Assembly: GCF_003477885.1 (NCBI RefSeq) | Contig: NZ_QUEE01000003.1 | Coordinates: forward strand, 310,001 to 374,000 | DNA: 64,000 nucleotides | Direction of reading: 5' to 3' | DNA from: Lachnotalea sp. AF33-28 | GTDB taxonomy: Bacteria > Bacillota > Clostridia > Lachnospirales > Lachnospiraceae | Part shown: positions 1 through 8,253 of the stretch, piece by piece | How the letters are laid out: every line of letters begins with the position of its first letter | How positions within the stretch are numbered: position 1 is the first letter of the stretch | Notes under the pieces: generated by a model | What the model was told of the DNA's origin: nothing | Database searches by the model: none | What the model saw: only the letters and a program-made list of their open reading frames with translations | Translations under genes and position numbers: made by a program

Positions 1-834
1 AGGACTGACGCGCCCGCAGGTCATGCAGATGGCGTTCCGCTTTTCCAGATACCATTGCTCTTTGTAGGATAGCTGTTCAAATGCCGCCGCAACCGTCTTT
101 GCCTGAATCCCTTTCCAGAGGATGTCGGCATAGTTCCAGCTATCGTCGCGCGTCACATCCTCGTCGGTTTCTTCGCCGTCCTCATCCTGCTCCGTGCGGT
201 AGAGGGAAACAATGCTGCGGTTGCGCCGGGCAATGGTCAGCAGCTCATCCGCGGATACGCTTTCATCCTTGTACCCGCTTTGGGCGGCAAACTCGGAAAC
301 GACCTCTGTGCATTTCTTGCCTGAACCGTTGTAGATAGCGCCGATCTGACGTACACGTCGGTACTCCGCAAGGCTGGCAAAGGAACCGGCTTCTCCCATC
401 ATACGGCAGAACAGCAGCCCGTCCTGAATATAATGCTTCGCATATTTCAAAAACTCCGTTTCCTGCTCCGGGTCGAACTTTGGCAGACAGTATAGCAGCA
501 TTTGCAAAACTTCCAGCTTGTAGTCCAGAAACCGCGCCGGGTCATAGCGGTCATATCCGTTGCGGGTAAGAAAACGGTAGATCACGCCATTCAGCCGCTT
601 TTCAAAGTGGTGCAGGAAGAAGGAAAAGTAGGATAAATCTCTTTTCCGGACAGCTTCGCGTATGTAGTCGTTCAGCTCCATTTGCGGCGGTTCCGGGTCA
701 AGCTGAAAGACGTTCTGGACTTCGCGCATGGTCAGATCGTCGGCGTTATAGAACGGCACTTTTGCCGCATAGCCGTTCAAGTCCCATATCCAGTCCGAAA
801 GCTGCGACATCTGCTTGTCACGATTATCATTCAT
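1..834 (-). CDS. Sigma-factor-like protein of a mobile element (3' end outside window)
   Basis: Open minus-strand frame of 278 codons that runs off the left edge, so the C-terminus is missing. The start ATG follows a strong ribosome site (GGAGGGAGG). The protein begins MNDNRDKQMSQLSDW. It has a helical middle section (residues about 60-140), an acidic stretch (EQDEDGEETDEDVT) and a C-terminal part with CMTCGRVS, possibly half of a small metal site. Proteins of this general look in clostridial integrative elements are often annotated as sigma-70-family or unknown, and I cannot point to a decisive sigma region 2 or 4 motif. It is head-to-tail with the DUF6076 gene, 30 bp apart, so the two are probably co-transcribed. 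The frame is secure; the function is a guess. Confidence 0.55.
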   Translation of the reverse strand, partial: MNDNRDKQMSQLSDWIWDLNGYAAKVPFYNADDLTMREVQNVFQLDPEPPQMELNDYIREAVRKRDLSYFSFFLHHFEKRLNGVIYRFLTRNGYDRYDPARFLDYKLEVLQMLLYCLPKFDPEQETEFLKYAKHYIQDGLLFCRMMGEAGSFASLAEYRRVRQIGAIYNGSGKKCTEVVSEFAAQSGYKDESVSADELLTIARRNRSIVSLYRTEQDEDGEETDEDVTRDDSWNYADILWKGIQAKTVAAAFEQLSYKEQWYLEKRNAICMTCGRVSP

Positions 835-864
835 ATCTGCACCTCCCTCCGCTGTGAATTGCGC

Positions 865-1992
865 TTACTGTTTCCAATTCATCTTTGCTTCTGCCAACAG
901 AGCCGCCTGCTCCATTTCGGCGGCGTAGCTGCCCTGTGCATAGTTGTTGTCTTGCAGCGCCTTTTCCAGCTTACTTTTTGCAAGTGCTTTCATCACGGCG
1001 GCAGTCTGCTCGTCCAGCGTGCCGCGCCCAAGATACTGCGTGATCGTGTTGAACCGCTTTGTATAGATTTTCTTGATAGGGTGGTCAGGGGCAAGCTCCC
1101 GCTGCTCCCGTCCGCGAAGATTCCCAACCTGACGGCATGTGCGCCCGCGCTTGTCGTTCGGCGCGTAGCCGCTGCAATATTTCGTGTGCCGCGCGTCAGT
1201 AGTCAGAAACCATTTCCCGCAGACGGCGCATTTTCTCGGTGCGTGTCCGACGCATAACCCCTCAAAAAGATCGGCGCGGAACATCCCGACAAAGGATACA
1301 AAGTGCATCCGCTTGACGAGCTGTGCTTCCGCATTGCCGGGACGGATCGCGGGAACATACTGCACCGTCGCATTGGTCAGCGCCATCCACGAGGGATTGC
1401 TTTCCTCCAAGGTGGCGTTCTCCCTGAAAAACTGCCCGAATGCGGCAGCATACCCGGTGGGCGTTCGTATTTCGGTGTTTTCTTGCAGAAACTCCGCAAA
1501 TGCAGTCAAGGTCATTTTGTACTGCCGCAGGGAATAGCTCAGATGCCCCAGCACAGGAATGACGCGGATCAGGAGCGCCGCCAAGGGATGCGCCCCTGTG
1601 ATATTACTGACTGCCTGCTGTTCCATCGGGAGCTGTAAATACTCGTTCAGCTCGGCAAATGCTTTCTCAGAAAATGCCTGCATGAGATAATCCTCAAACT
1701 GCTTTCTGTCCAAATGGGAAAACGGCTGGACATCGTGCAGCTCGTGAATGATAGCCCGTCCCGCCTCCTGCGCTTTCGGGAGAAGCTGCATATCTACATT
1801 CTTTAAGCCAATGCCGGTCAGCAGTTGATTCAGGATCTTGCACGGCGCGTCCAATCGCGTGATCGTTTCGTCGGGAATGTTCAATACCGCGCAGCCGATC
1901 GTTCCGGTCGGCATGACGCTGCCCGCGTAGGTCACGGTATCCTGCCAGAAATCCAAAGATAAAACCTTGTGGCTGATAAGCTCCTGTGCCAT
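865..1992 (-). CDS. DUF6076-like element protein with a C-terminal zinc-ribbon-like motif
   Basis: 375 residues starting MAQELISHKVLSLDF. I chose the ATG at 1992 because AGGAGG lies about 7 nt upstream; an upstream GTG would include that ribosome site in the coding sequence. A conserved C-terminal region holds CAVCGKWF, then KYCSG and a later Cys (residues about 250-290). This is a likely treble-clef or zinc-ribbon site, followed by a basic helical tail. The pattern fits the DUF6076 family as I remember it, which is found in clostridial mobile elements and has no known function. It is divergent from the replication genes that begin at 2177. The metal site could bind DNA, but that is inference. 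Confidence 0.7.
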   Translation of the reverse strand: MAQELISHKVLSLDFWQDTVTYAGSVMPTGTIGCAVLNIPDETITRLDAPCKILNQLLTGIGLKNVDMQLLPKAQEAGRAIIHELHDVQPFSHLDRKQFEDYLMQAFSEKAFAELNEYLQLPMEQQAVSNITGAHPLAALLIRVIPVLGHLSYSLRQYKMTLTAFAEFLQENTEIRTPTGYAAAFGQFFRENATLEESNPSWMALTNATVQYVPAIRPGNAEAQLVKRMHFVSFVGMFRADLFEGLCVGHAPRKCAVCGKWFLTTDARHTKYCSGYAPNDKRGRTCRQVGNLRGREQRELAPDHPIKKIYTKRFNTITQYLGRGTLDEQTAAVMKALAKSKLEKALQDNNYAQGSYAAEMEQAALLAEAKMNWKQ

Positions 1993-2176
1993 ACTGCGTC
2001 CTCCTGTCACGTTTTTCTATTTTCATTATACCACGAGAATATGAACGTGGAAAGACCTGTCATGTTTTTTGAAATGAACTTGTCATGCCATCCGCCTGTT
2101 ATTTACGAATCCGAACATAAAACAGACAGAGAGGGAAGAAAACCTTCTCTTGAATCTATTTTACGGAGGATACAGC

Positions 2177-2803
2177 ATGAACCTTTTTCAAAACGTCAAG
2201 TATGGCGTGAGCTGTCGGGAAGCTGCGGAACGGTACGGGGTATCTGTCAACCGGCAGGGCAAAGCCCTCTGCCCCTTTCACAACGACCGGAATCCCAGCC
2301 TGTATGTGGCAGACGACCACTTTTATTGTTTTGCCTGCGGCGCACATGGGGATGTGATCGACTTTGCCGCAAACTTTTTTGATCTGCCGCTTTACGAAGC
2401 CGCCCAGCGGCTTGCGGCAGACTTCGGCATTGACACGGACAGACCGCCGACAAAGAAAATTCTTGAAAAGCGCAGACAGAAAACAGAGGCACAGCAGCTC
2501 ATGGAAAACGAGCGGCTGTGCTTTTCTGTTCTGTCCGATTACGCCCGTGTGCTGCGGGACTGGAAGGTGCGGTATGCGCCGCAATCTCCCGATGAGCCTG
2601 TTCACGCACGATTTGTGGAAGCCTGCCGCAAACTCGATGAAACGGAATACTATCTGGATATTCTGTGTGCTGGCGATTCTTTTGAACGTGCCGAAGTGGT
2701 TCAGCACCAAATGGCAGACGGAAAACTGGACAGGTTGCGACGGAGATTAGAGAAAATTCACAAGGAGGACGAAAATGACAACGACACCGCAGGCGTGGCC
2801 TGA
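2177..2803 (+). CDS. CHC2 zinc-finger primase-type protein
   Basis: 208 residues. The N-terminal 60 residues form a DnaG-type zinc-binding domain: C32-P-F-H35, then C51-F-A-C54-G, with the typical pattern of a DNP-SL segment between the pairs. In primases this domain recognises the template start site. The rest is helical and shows no TOPRIM domain, so the protein is a stand-alone module that probably works with the downstream helicase gene. The ATG at 2177 is preceded by TACGGAGGA; an in-frame ATG at 2150 lacks a good ribosome site. The 3' end overlaps the next gene by 29 nt, which implies translational coupling. Role inferred: replication of the excised mobile element. Confidence 0.8.
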   Translation: MNLFQNVKYGVSCREAAERYGVSVNRQGKALCPFHNDRNPSLYVADDHFYCFACGAHGDVIDFAANFFDLPLYEAAQRLAADFGIDTDRPPTKKILEKRRQKTEAQQLMENERLCFSVLSDYARVLRDWKVRYAPQSPDEPVHARFVEACRKLDETEYYLDILCAGDSFERAEVVQHQMADGKLDRLRRRLEKIHKEDENDNDTAGVA

Positions 2804-4076
2804 CTGGTACGACGGCAGGCACATCAATGAAGTGCTGTTCTGCCAGCGGTTTTTGGAGAAGCATCCCATGAAATGTGTGCGCGGGCGGCTGTTCACCGTG
2901 GATGGTCTCATTGAGGACGAAGGGCAGATCGGCAATCTCATTCTGGAGGAAATCTCCGGTGTGCTGACCTCCGGGCTGTCTAAAATCGTGACAAATCTCC
3001 TTGCCAGCATCAAGCTGCAAGCGTATTCACCGCCGCTGCCCATTGAGACGGACCGCATCCATGTTGCCAACGGAACGTATTTCATGGACGGCAGCTTCAC
3101 CAGCGACAAGAGCTATTGCAACAACCGCTTGAGCGTCGCTTATAATCCAAACGCACCCACCCCGAAAAAGTGGCTGCAATTCTTGCCGGAGCTGCTGCAA
3201 GCGGAGGACATTCCCACCTTGCAGGAATTTCTCGGCTATTGCCTGCTGCCAACCACAAAGGGACAGAAAATGCTCATGCTCATCGGCAAGGGCGGCGAGG
3301 GCAAGAGCCGCATCGGACTTGTCATGCGCTCGCTGCTGGGCGACAGCATGAATACCACCAGCATCCAGAAGGTCGAGAGCAACCGGTTCAGCCGTGCGGA
3401 TTTGGAGAACAAGCTCCTGATAGTGGACGATGATATGGATATGAGCGCCCTGCCCAAGACGAATTATATCAAATCCATCGTAACTTCGGAGTGCAAGATG
3501 GACATGGAACGCAAGGGGATTCAGAGCTATCAAAGTCAGCTTTATGTGCGCTTCCTCTGCTTCGGAAACGGTGCGCTGACCGCCCTGCACGACAAATCCG
3601 ACGGTTTCTTTCGCCGCCAGATCGTGCTGACCACCAAAGACCGCCCCGCAGGCAGAGCGGACGATCCGTTTCTGGTGGACAAGCTGCTGCGGGAAAAGGA
3701 GGGTATCTTCCTCTGGTGTTTGGAGGGGCTGCACCGGCTGATCGGGAACAACTATCAGTTCAGCATTTCGGGCAAAGCCAGAGAGAACATGGAGACGGTC
3801 AAGCGCAGCAGCAACAATGTGATCGAGTTTCTGCAATCCGAGGGCTATATCCGCTTTCGGGCAGACAGCGAGGCCAGCTCCAAGGCAATCTATGAAGCCT
3901 ACACAAGATGGTGCGACGATAACGCGCGGAAGCCCATGTCTGCCAACCGTGTCAGCTCTGAGCTTGCACAAAACGAGCTGCTTTACAACGTGGAAGCCAC
4001 CAACAATGTCCACGTCGGCGGCAAGCGGGTACGGGGTTTTGTGGGCATTGAGGTAGTCAATCCGCCGCCGTACTAA
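2775..4076 (+). CDS. P4/D5-type primase-helicase of a mobile element
   Basis: 433 residues. A Walker A motif (GKGGEGKS, residues about 171-178) and an acidic Walker B-like segment (LLIVDDDMDM, about 214-223) mark a superfamily-3 helicase of the phage/plasmid primase type. The N-terminal 150 residues resemble the D5_N region that precedes the ATPase in this family. The C-terminus (residues about 350-430) looks like a winged helix. It overlaps the CHC2 gene by 29 nt and has its own ribosome site (AAGGAGG, 2762-2768). With the zinc-finger protein upstream and the iteron-like repeats just downstream, it probably forms an autonomous replication module. Family assignment is firm; exact activity is inferred. 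Confidence 0.85.
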   Translation: MTTTPQAWPDWYDGRHINEVLFCQRFLEKHPMKCVRGRLFTVDGLIEDEGQIGNLILEEISGVLTSGLSKIVTNLLASIKLQAYSPPLPIETDRIHVANGTYFMDGSFTSDKSYCNNRLSVAYNPNAPTPKKWLQFLPELLQAEDIPTLQEFLGYCLLPTTKGQKMLMLIGKGGEGKSRIGLVMRSLLGDSMNTTSIQKVESNRFSRADLENKLLIVDDDMDMSALPKTNYIKSIVTSECKMDMERKGIQSYQSQLYVRFLCFGNGALTALHDKSDGFFRRQIVLTTKDRPAGRADDPFLVDKLLREKEGIFLWCLEGLHRLIGNNYQFSISGKARENMETVKRSSNNVIEFLQSEGYIRFRADSEASSKAIYEAYTRWCDDNARKPMSANRVSSELAQNELLYNVEATNNVHVGGKRVRGFVGIEVVNPPPY

Positions 4077-4100
4077 AAATGAGAACCGGACTTCAAAATT

Positions 4101-4285
4101 GCCGTACACGCCGTACACTCTGTACGGCTGTTTTTGATTCCATTCTTAAAAACCGCTTTTGCTTGTGCTTGCCGTAGATTATTTCACGGTAGAGTGTAAA
4201 ATCTGCCGCCAAATCGGCGGCTGGTACGCAAAACCCGCGTACAGAAGCGTACACAAGTCGGCTTTGCCGTACCGAGCCGTACACC
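4101..4285. repeat. Iteron-like cluster, candidate replication origin
   Basis: The 516 bp between the helicase gene and the small HTH gene hold three tandem pairs of near-identical 9-10 bp units: GCCGTACAC at 4101-4109 and 4110-4118; GCGTACAGAA and GCGTACACAA at 4237-4256; GCCGTACCGA and GCCGTACACC at 4266-4285. Inverted GTACGGC and GTACGC copies lie at about 4122-4128 and 4224-4229. Short direct repeats next to a rep-type helicase are typical of initiator-binding iterons. The origin role is inferred. I see no gene in 4077-4592. Confidence 0.55.
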
Positions 4286-4592
4286 GGCGGCTCAATTTAG
4301 CGGCTTCAAAATCAATGCTTGTGCAATTCGTGAAGATTTTCGCCGCAAACCGGACACGATGCACCATCCAGTGATTTATCGAAACGTGAAGCCACTGCAT
4401 CGGACTGCGGCGTTTCTTTCCACTCCGTATGCTCTCACACAGAACGATGAAACCGGTAAGGTGCTGTTATGAACAGGGCATCACGGGCAGAAATCTGAGT
4501 GGATTTGCGGCACGGCAGATTATTCACCGCAAAGCGCACACAGTTCACTTACTCAAAAACCAATATCACGAAAACATGGAGGTAAAAAATTG

Positions 4593-4808
4593 ATGAAATC
4601 CAATCTGAGAAATGAGATCAAGTCGTACATCGTTCGTCAGGGAATGACCATGCAGGAGGTCGTTGATCTGCTGCGGGATGAACACGGCTGGTCTGACAGC
4701 GTTTCTAACCTTTCAAACAAGCTCCAGCGGGAATCCCTGCGCTATGTCGAAGCCGTCCAGCTTGCCGACGCGCTGGGTTATGAAATCGTCTGGCAAAGAC
4801 GGAAGTGA
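4593..4808 (+). CDS. Small helix-turn-helix-like protein
   Basis: 71 residues (MKSNLRNEIKSYIV...). It is predicted all-helical. The pattern GMTMQEVVDLLRDEHGW followed by SVSNLSNKLQR and a final YVEAVQLADALGYEI looks like a compact Cro/XRE-type DNA-binding fold, in which the second segment would be the recognition helix. GGAGGT at 4578-4583 serves either the ATG at 4593 or a TTG one codon earlier. It is followed 13 bp later by the DUF3847 gene. Likely role: regulator or accessory factor for replication or mobilization of the element. No operator can be assigned, and I do not recognise a named family with certainty. Confidence 0.65.
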   Translation: MKSNLRNEIKSYIVRQGMTMQEVVDLLRDEHGWSDSVSNLSNKLQRESLRYVEAVQLADALGYEIVWQRRK

Positions 4809-4821
4809 GGGGGGTGTTCAC

Positions 4822-5052
4822 ATGACAGATACGGAAAAGAAGCTGTTGCAGGCGCAGCACCGATTGGAGGAAGCGCAGGCGCGGGATAGGGTCAAGGAGC
4901 GCAAAGCGAGAACGCGCAGACTCATTCAGGAGGGTGCCATTCTGGAAAAGGTGCTGCCGGAAGTGCGGGCGATAGCTTTATCTGAGATGGAAGGATACTT
5001 AGCCGAGAGACTGGTGGACAGTAACGAAACTACGGACAGAACCGGAGGCTAA
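4822..5052 (+). CDS. DUF3847-like protein next to oriT
   Basis: 76 residues starting MTDTEKKLLQAQHRL. The N-terminal half is a charged coiled coil (heptad-like Leu/Ala in residues 5-35). It continues into the block ARTRRLIQEGAILEKVLPEV that characterises DUF3847 proteins. Members of this family are regularly encoded immediately upstream of MobA/MobL relaxases in clostridial mobilizable elements. Here the stop codon lies only 5 bp from the conserved nic-site core. A role as a relaxosome accessory or oriT-binding protein is therefore plausible, but is inference from position. The ribosome site is the G-rich stretch just before the ATG. Confidence 0.75.
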   Translation: MTDTEKKLLQAQHRLEEAQARDRVKERKARTRRLIQEGAILEKVLPEVRAIALSEMEGYLAERLVDSNETTDRTGG

Positions 5053-5057
5053 GTTCC

Positions 5058-5098
5058 TAAGGGCGCACTTACTCACCACCTGTAAAACAGGCGGTGGT
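5058..5098 (-). other. oriT: oriT of IncQ/MobQ type: nic core plus adjacent hairpin
   Basis: On the minus strand the sequence TAAGTGCGCCCTTA (5071-5058) matches the nic-site core of IncQ-type plasmids such as RSF1010/R1162 (TAAGTGCGCCCT). Immediately 5' of it on the same strand is an imperfect inverted repeat: ACCACCGCCTGT, a TTT loop, then ACAGGTGGT (5098-5075). This is the same hairpin-then-nic layout as in IncQ oriTs. The relaxase that should act here begins at 5367. The match is to remembered consensus, not a search. Confidence 0.8.
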
Positions 5099-5366
5099 AT
5101 GCCTTACGGCATCGTGCGCTCTCCGAGGGGGATTGCGGCTTCTGCGGAAGCCTCCAGACAATGCCACAGCACCTGCGAGTGCTGCTGTCATCGTCTGCGC
5201 GATTGAACAAATTCTGCCGTACTCTGCGCCGCTATTTATCCAACCGCCTGCGCAAACCTGCCACCGGCAGCTTTGACGCAGATAGAGTGTCGATTATGCC
5301 GACACTCTTTTCTTTTTGCAAAAAAGAAACAAAAACAAGCCTGTGCGCAGGCAGAAAGGAGAACGT

Positions 5367-7070
5367 TTGGCGATTTATCATCTGGAAGCGAAGGTAGTCA
5401 GCCGGGGCACGGGGCGCTCCGCTGTGGCTGCTTCCGCGTATCTGAGCTGCTCCCGTCTGTATAACGATTACGACGGGATACAGCACGACTACACGAAAAA
5501 GCAGGGGCTTGTCTGGCAAGAAGTGTTCCTGCCAGAATACGCCCCGCAGGAATGGCAGGATCGTGAAAAACTATGGAACGCCGTGGAGGAAGTAGAGACA
5601 GCCAAGGACAGCCGCCTTGCGCGTGAGTTTGTGGTTGCGCTTCCTGTGGAGCTATCCCGCGGGGAGCAAATCGAGCTGTTGCAGGAGTTCATACAAGAAC
5701 AGTTTGTGGCAGACGGGATGTGCGCCGACGCTGCCATTCACGACACCGACGGTCACAACCCCCACGCCCACATTCTGCTGACGGTGCGTCCACTGGATGA
5801 ACAGGGCAAGTGGCAGTACAAGACTGAGAAAGAATATCTCTGCATGAAAAACGGCGAGGAACGCGGTTTTACTGCCGCCGAGTTCCGGACGGCACAGAAC
5901 GAAGGCTGGGAGAAACAATATCCCTACAAGGTCGGTAAGAAGAAAGTGTATATGACGCCGTCTGCTGCCGAGACGCAGGGGCTTGTCCGGGCTGACAAGC
6001 ATCCCAAAAGCACCCGCTATGGCAGGCAGAACCCTATCTCCGAGCACTGGAACAGCGAAGAACAGCTTACGGCATGGCGGGCAGCATGGGCAGATGTGTC
6101 CAACCGCTGTCTGGAACGCGCCGGGCGGGAGGAACGCATTGACCACCGCAGCAACGCTGCACGGGGTATTGATGAGATTCCCACCATCCATGAAGGGGTG
6201 GCAGCGCAGGCGTTGGAGCGCAAAGGAATCGTCTCTGACCGCTGCGAACTCAACCGGCAGATACGAGAGCAGAATAAACTTATCCGCACAATCCGCGACG
6301 AGATTACAAAGCTGAAAAACACGATTATGGCATCCGTACCAGCCCTTGCCAAGGCTCTGGAAACAGCCCGCAAGGGCATTTTGCTGCTGCGGTATTCGTG
6401 GCTCTACCACACCGGCGCGGCAAAAAAGCTGGACGCACGGATTCAGGAAATCCAGCCGTCTTATGAACGGTTTCTTGAAGTACGCCGATTCCTGCGGGAG
6501 AAAGCCAAGCAGAAAAAGACGCTGACCGCTGAGCTGAAAGCACTCAGCCCAACGAGCTTTCTGCGCCGTGGGGAAATCAAACGGGAGCTGGCTGCTGTCA
6601 CCGAGGACATGGAAGAACTGAAATCCGAGCTGTCCATGCTGCTTTCTAGGTTTGACAAAACAGACCCGGAGGGCATGAAGGAGGTTAAGCAACGTCTTGA
6701 CGCTATGACCGCCAACAAAGCGGGGCTTGAAACCATTGCGGCAAAAGCCGCAGACAGCATGGATGCCGAAGTGGAAAAATTCTGCGCATTGCAGGAACAG
6801 GCGAAAGCCGTTGACGCAGCCGAACTGTACGCCGCCCGCATGGAACTGCGCGGCGAAATGATCGAAGCCGTGCGTGAAAAGGTCAAGGACACCTTCGGTG
6901 AGAACTATGACTACGACCGCTTCCATCAGGCTGACCGGGATGTATCCGAACTGCTGGGTGAGCCGCACCCGGATGAACAGCGGTCTGTGCTTCACAATCT
7001 GCACCATGTGCAGGAGCAGCCTGCCCCTGAGAAGCAAAACTACAGCCGCAAAAACGAACAGGAATTATGA
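5367..7070 (+). CDS. mobA: MobA/MobL-family relaxase
   Basis: 567 residues from a TTG start (MAIYHLEAKVVSRGTG) that has AAAGGAG just upstream; the first residues match the usual family N-terminus. The relaxase domain occupies about residues 1-220. The metal-binding histidine motif HDTDGHNPHAH (about 125-135) is intact, and the N-terminal Tyr4 is a candidate nicking residue. Residues about 290-500 are strongly charged and coiled-coil-like, without a primase or helicase domain. The enzyme should nick the oriT 270 bp upstream and lead single-stranded transfer with machinery supplied by another conjugative element, since no type IV secretion genes are visible here. The gene overlaps or abuts the next small gene. 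Confidence 0.9.
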   Translation: MAIYHLEAKVVSRGTGRSAVAASAYLSCSRLYNDYDGIQHDYTKKQGLVWQEVFLPEYAPQEWQDREKLWNAVEEVETAKDSRLAREFVVALPVELSRGEQIELLQEFIQEQFVADGMCADAAIHDTDGHNPHAHILLTVRPLDEQGKWQYKTEKEYLCMKNGEERGFTAAEFRTAQNEGWEKQYPYKVGKKKVYMTPSAAETQGLVRADKHPKSTRYGRQNPISEHWNSEEQLTAWRAAWADVSNRCLERAGREERIDHRSNAARGIDEIPTIHEGVAAQALERKGIVSDRCELNRQIREQNKLIRTIRDEITKLKNTIMASVPALAKALETARKGILLLRYSWLYHTGAAKKLDARIQEIQPSYERFLEVRRFLREKAKQKKTLTAELKALSPTSFLRRGEIKRELAAVTEDMEELKSELSMLLSRFDKTDPEGMKEVKQRLDAMTANKAGLETIAAKAADSMDAEVEKFCALQEQAKAVDAAELYAARMELRGEMIEAVREKVKDTFGENYDYDRFHQADRDVSELLGEPHPDEQRSVLHNLHHVQEQPAPEKQNYSRKNEQEL

Positions 7071-7084
7071 GAAAGGAATTGCCT

Positions 7085-7387
7085 ATGGAAAAAGTCATCA
7101 ATATTGAAAAGATCAACCGCGCCGTTATGACCGGCACGCCCGAAGAAGTGATCGAGCTTTGCAGGTTCATCCACATTGAAAGCTGTTTTGATTATGCCTG
7201 TGAGCCGCCCGCTGATTTTCTGGAACAGTGCGAAAAATACTGGTCTGGGCGCAGCAGCTTCTGTGGGACAGTCGAGCGCAAGATCGGCAACACATGGTAC
7301 ACCGTCGAAACCCTTTGTGACGGAAATGAGCCGCTTACCCAAAAGGTAAAACGGCTCATTTTTTCTGACCGGGAGGTGGCTTGTTAA
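7085..7387 (+). CDS. Conserved small element protein of unknown function
   Basis: 100 residues from MEKVINIEKINRAVM. An in-frame ATG at 7067 overlaps the mobA stop as ATGA, but the ATG at 7085 has GAAAGGA in better position. No catalytic motif is visible. The protein has a helical N-terminal half (TPEEVIELCRFIHIES), two Cys in the middle and a beta-rich end (GNTWYTVETLCDGNEPL). Small proteins of this size commonly sit between relaxase and recombinase in clostridial mobilizable elements, and I do not recognise a function. It probably belongs to the mobA transcript. The recombinase gene follows 80 bp downstream. Confidence 0.6.
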   Translation: MEKVINIEKINRAVMTGTPEEVIELCRFIHIESCFDYACEPPADFLEQCEKYWSGRSSFCGTVERKIGNTWYTVETLCDGNEPLTQKVKRLIFSDREVAC

Positions 7388-7467
7388 TGACAGCGACACA
7401 AAACTATGGTACTATAAATATAAGCACACCGATTCTGTCGGCTGACCCGAACGTGAAGGAGGACGTT

Positions 7468-8253
7468 ATGACGGATCAGCAAAAAATTACGATACTCTAC
7501 TGCCGCCTCAGCAATGAGGATAAATTGGAGGGCGAGTCGAATTCGATACAGAATCAACGCGAGCTTTTAACCAAATACGCACAGGATCATGGCTACACAA
7601 ACCTGAAAATTCTGGTGGACGACGGTTATACCGGCACGAACTTTCAGCGCCCCGGCGTACAGGAGGGCTTTGAACTGGTAAAGCAGGGATTGGTAGGCTG
7701 CTGGCTTTGCAAAGACCTGTCCCGCTTTGGCCGTGACTATCTGACCGTAGGCCAGTACACCGACATCATCTTTCCCAGCTACGATGTGCGGTTCATTGCC
7801 GTCAATGACGGCGTGGACAGCCAGCGCGGGGACGGAGAGGGCTTTGCCGCGATCCGTAACCTGTTCAACGAGTGGTATCCGCGCGATACCTCCAAGAAAG
7901 TCCGTATCAGCCTGCATCAGCGCGGCACCAGCGGCAAGCATCTCGGCAAGCCGCCCTACGGCTACCGCTGCGACCCGAACGACAAGGATAAGTGGATTCT
8001 GGACGAGGAAGCCGCGCCGGTTGTCAAGCGCATCTTTGACCTCTGCATCGACGGCAAAGGCCCGGAGCAGATTTCCCGGATTCTTGAACGGGATCAGGTT
8101 CTCACGACCAAAGCGCTGTATGCCAGCCGCAAGGGAAAGCCGTTCCAGAATCCCGACGATGGAAGGATCAATCCATCGTCGGGATTCTGGAACGGCAGGA
8201 ATACACCGGCTGCACCTGTAATTTCAAGACCTACTCCAAGTCCTACAAGCTGA
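7468..8253 (+). pseudogene. Large serine recombinase, N-terminal fragment (frameshifted)
   Basis: The start at 7468 has AAGGAGG (7457-7463). The frame opens with the resolvase/invertase catalytic domain: ITILYCRLSNEDK with nucleophile Ser15, then NSIQNQ, LSRFGRD and the expected GDGEGFAA region. The recombinase domain that follows reads GTSGKHLGKPPYGYRCD and ISRILERDQVLT. After about residue 224 (position 8139) the reading enters an inverted repeat and ends in unrelated sequence at 8253. The rest of the gene continues in another frame from about 8172. An intact TnpX/TndX-type enzyme excises and integrates the element; this copy should be inactive unless the frame is bridged. Confidence 0.85.
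8139..8196. repeat. Perfect 25-bp inverted repeat inside the recombinase gene
   Basis: Positions 8139-8163 and 8172-8196 are exact reverse complements, separated by 8 nt (AGGATCAA). The right arm encodes the family-conserved segment SIVGILER. The left arm replaces the segment expected before it, and the frame changes by one base across the structure. The simplest reading is that the left arm is an inverted copy of the right arm made by template switching. A sequencing or assembly artefact is possible but less likely for so short a loop. Confidence 0.9.
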
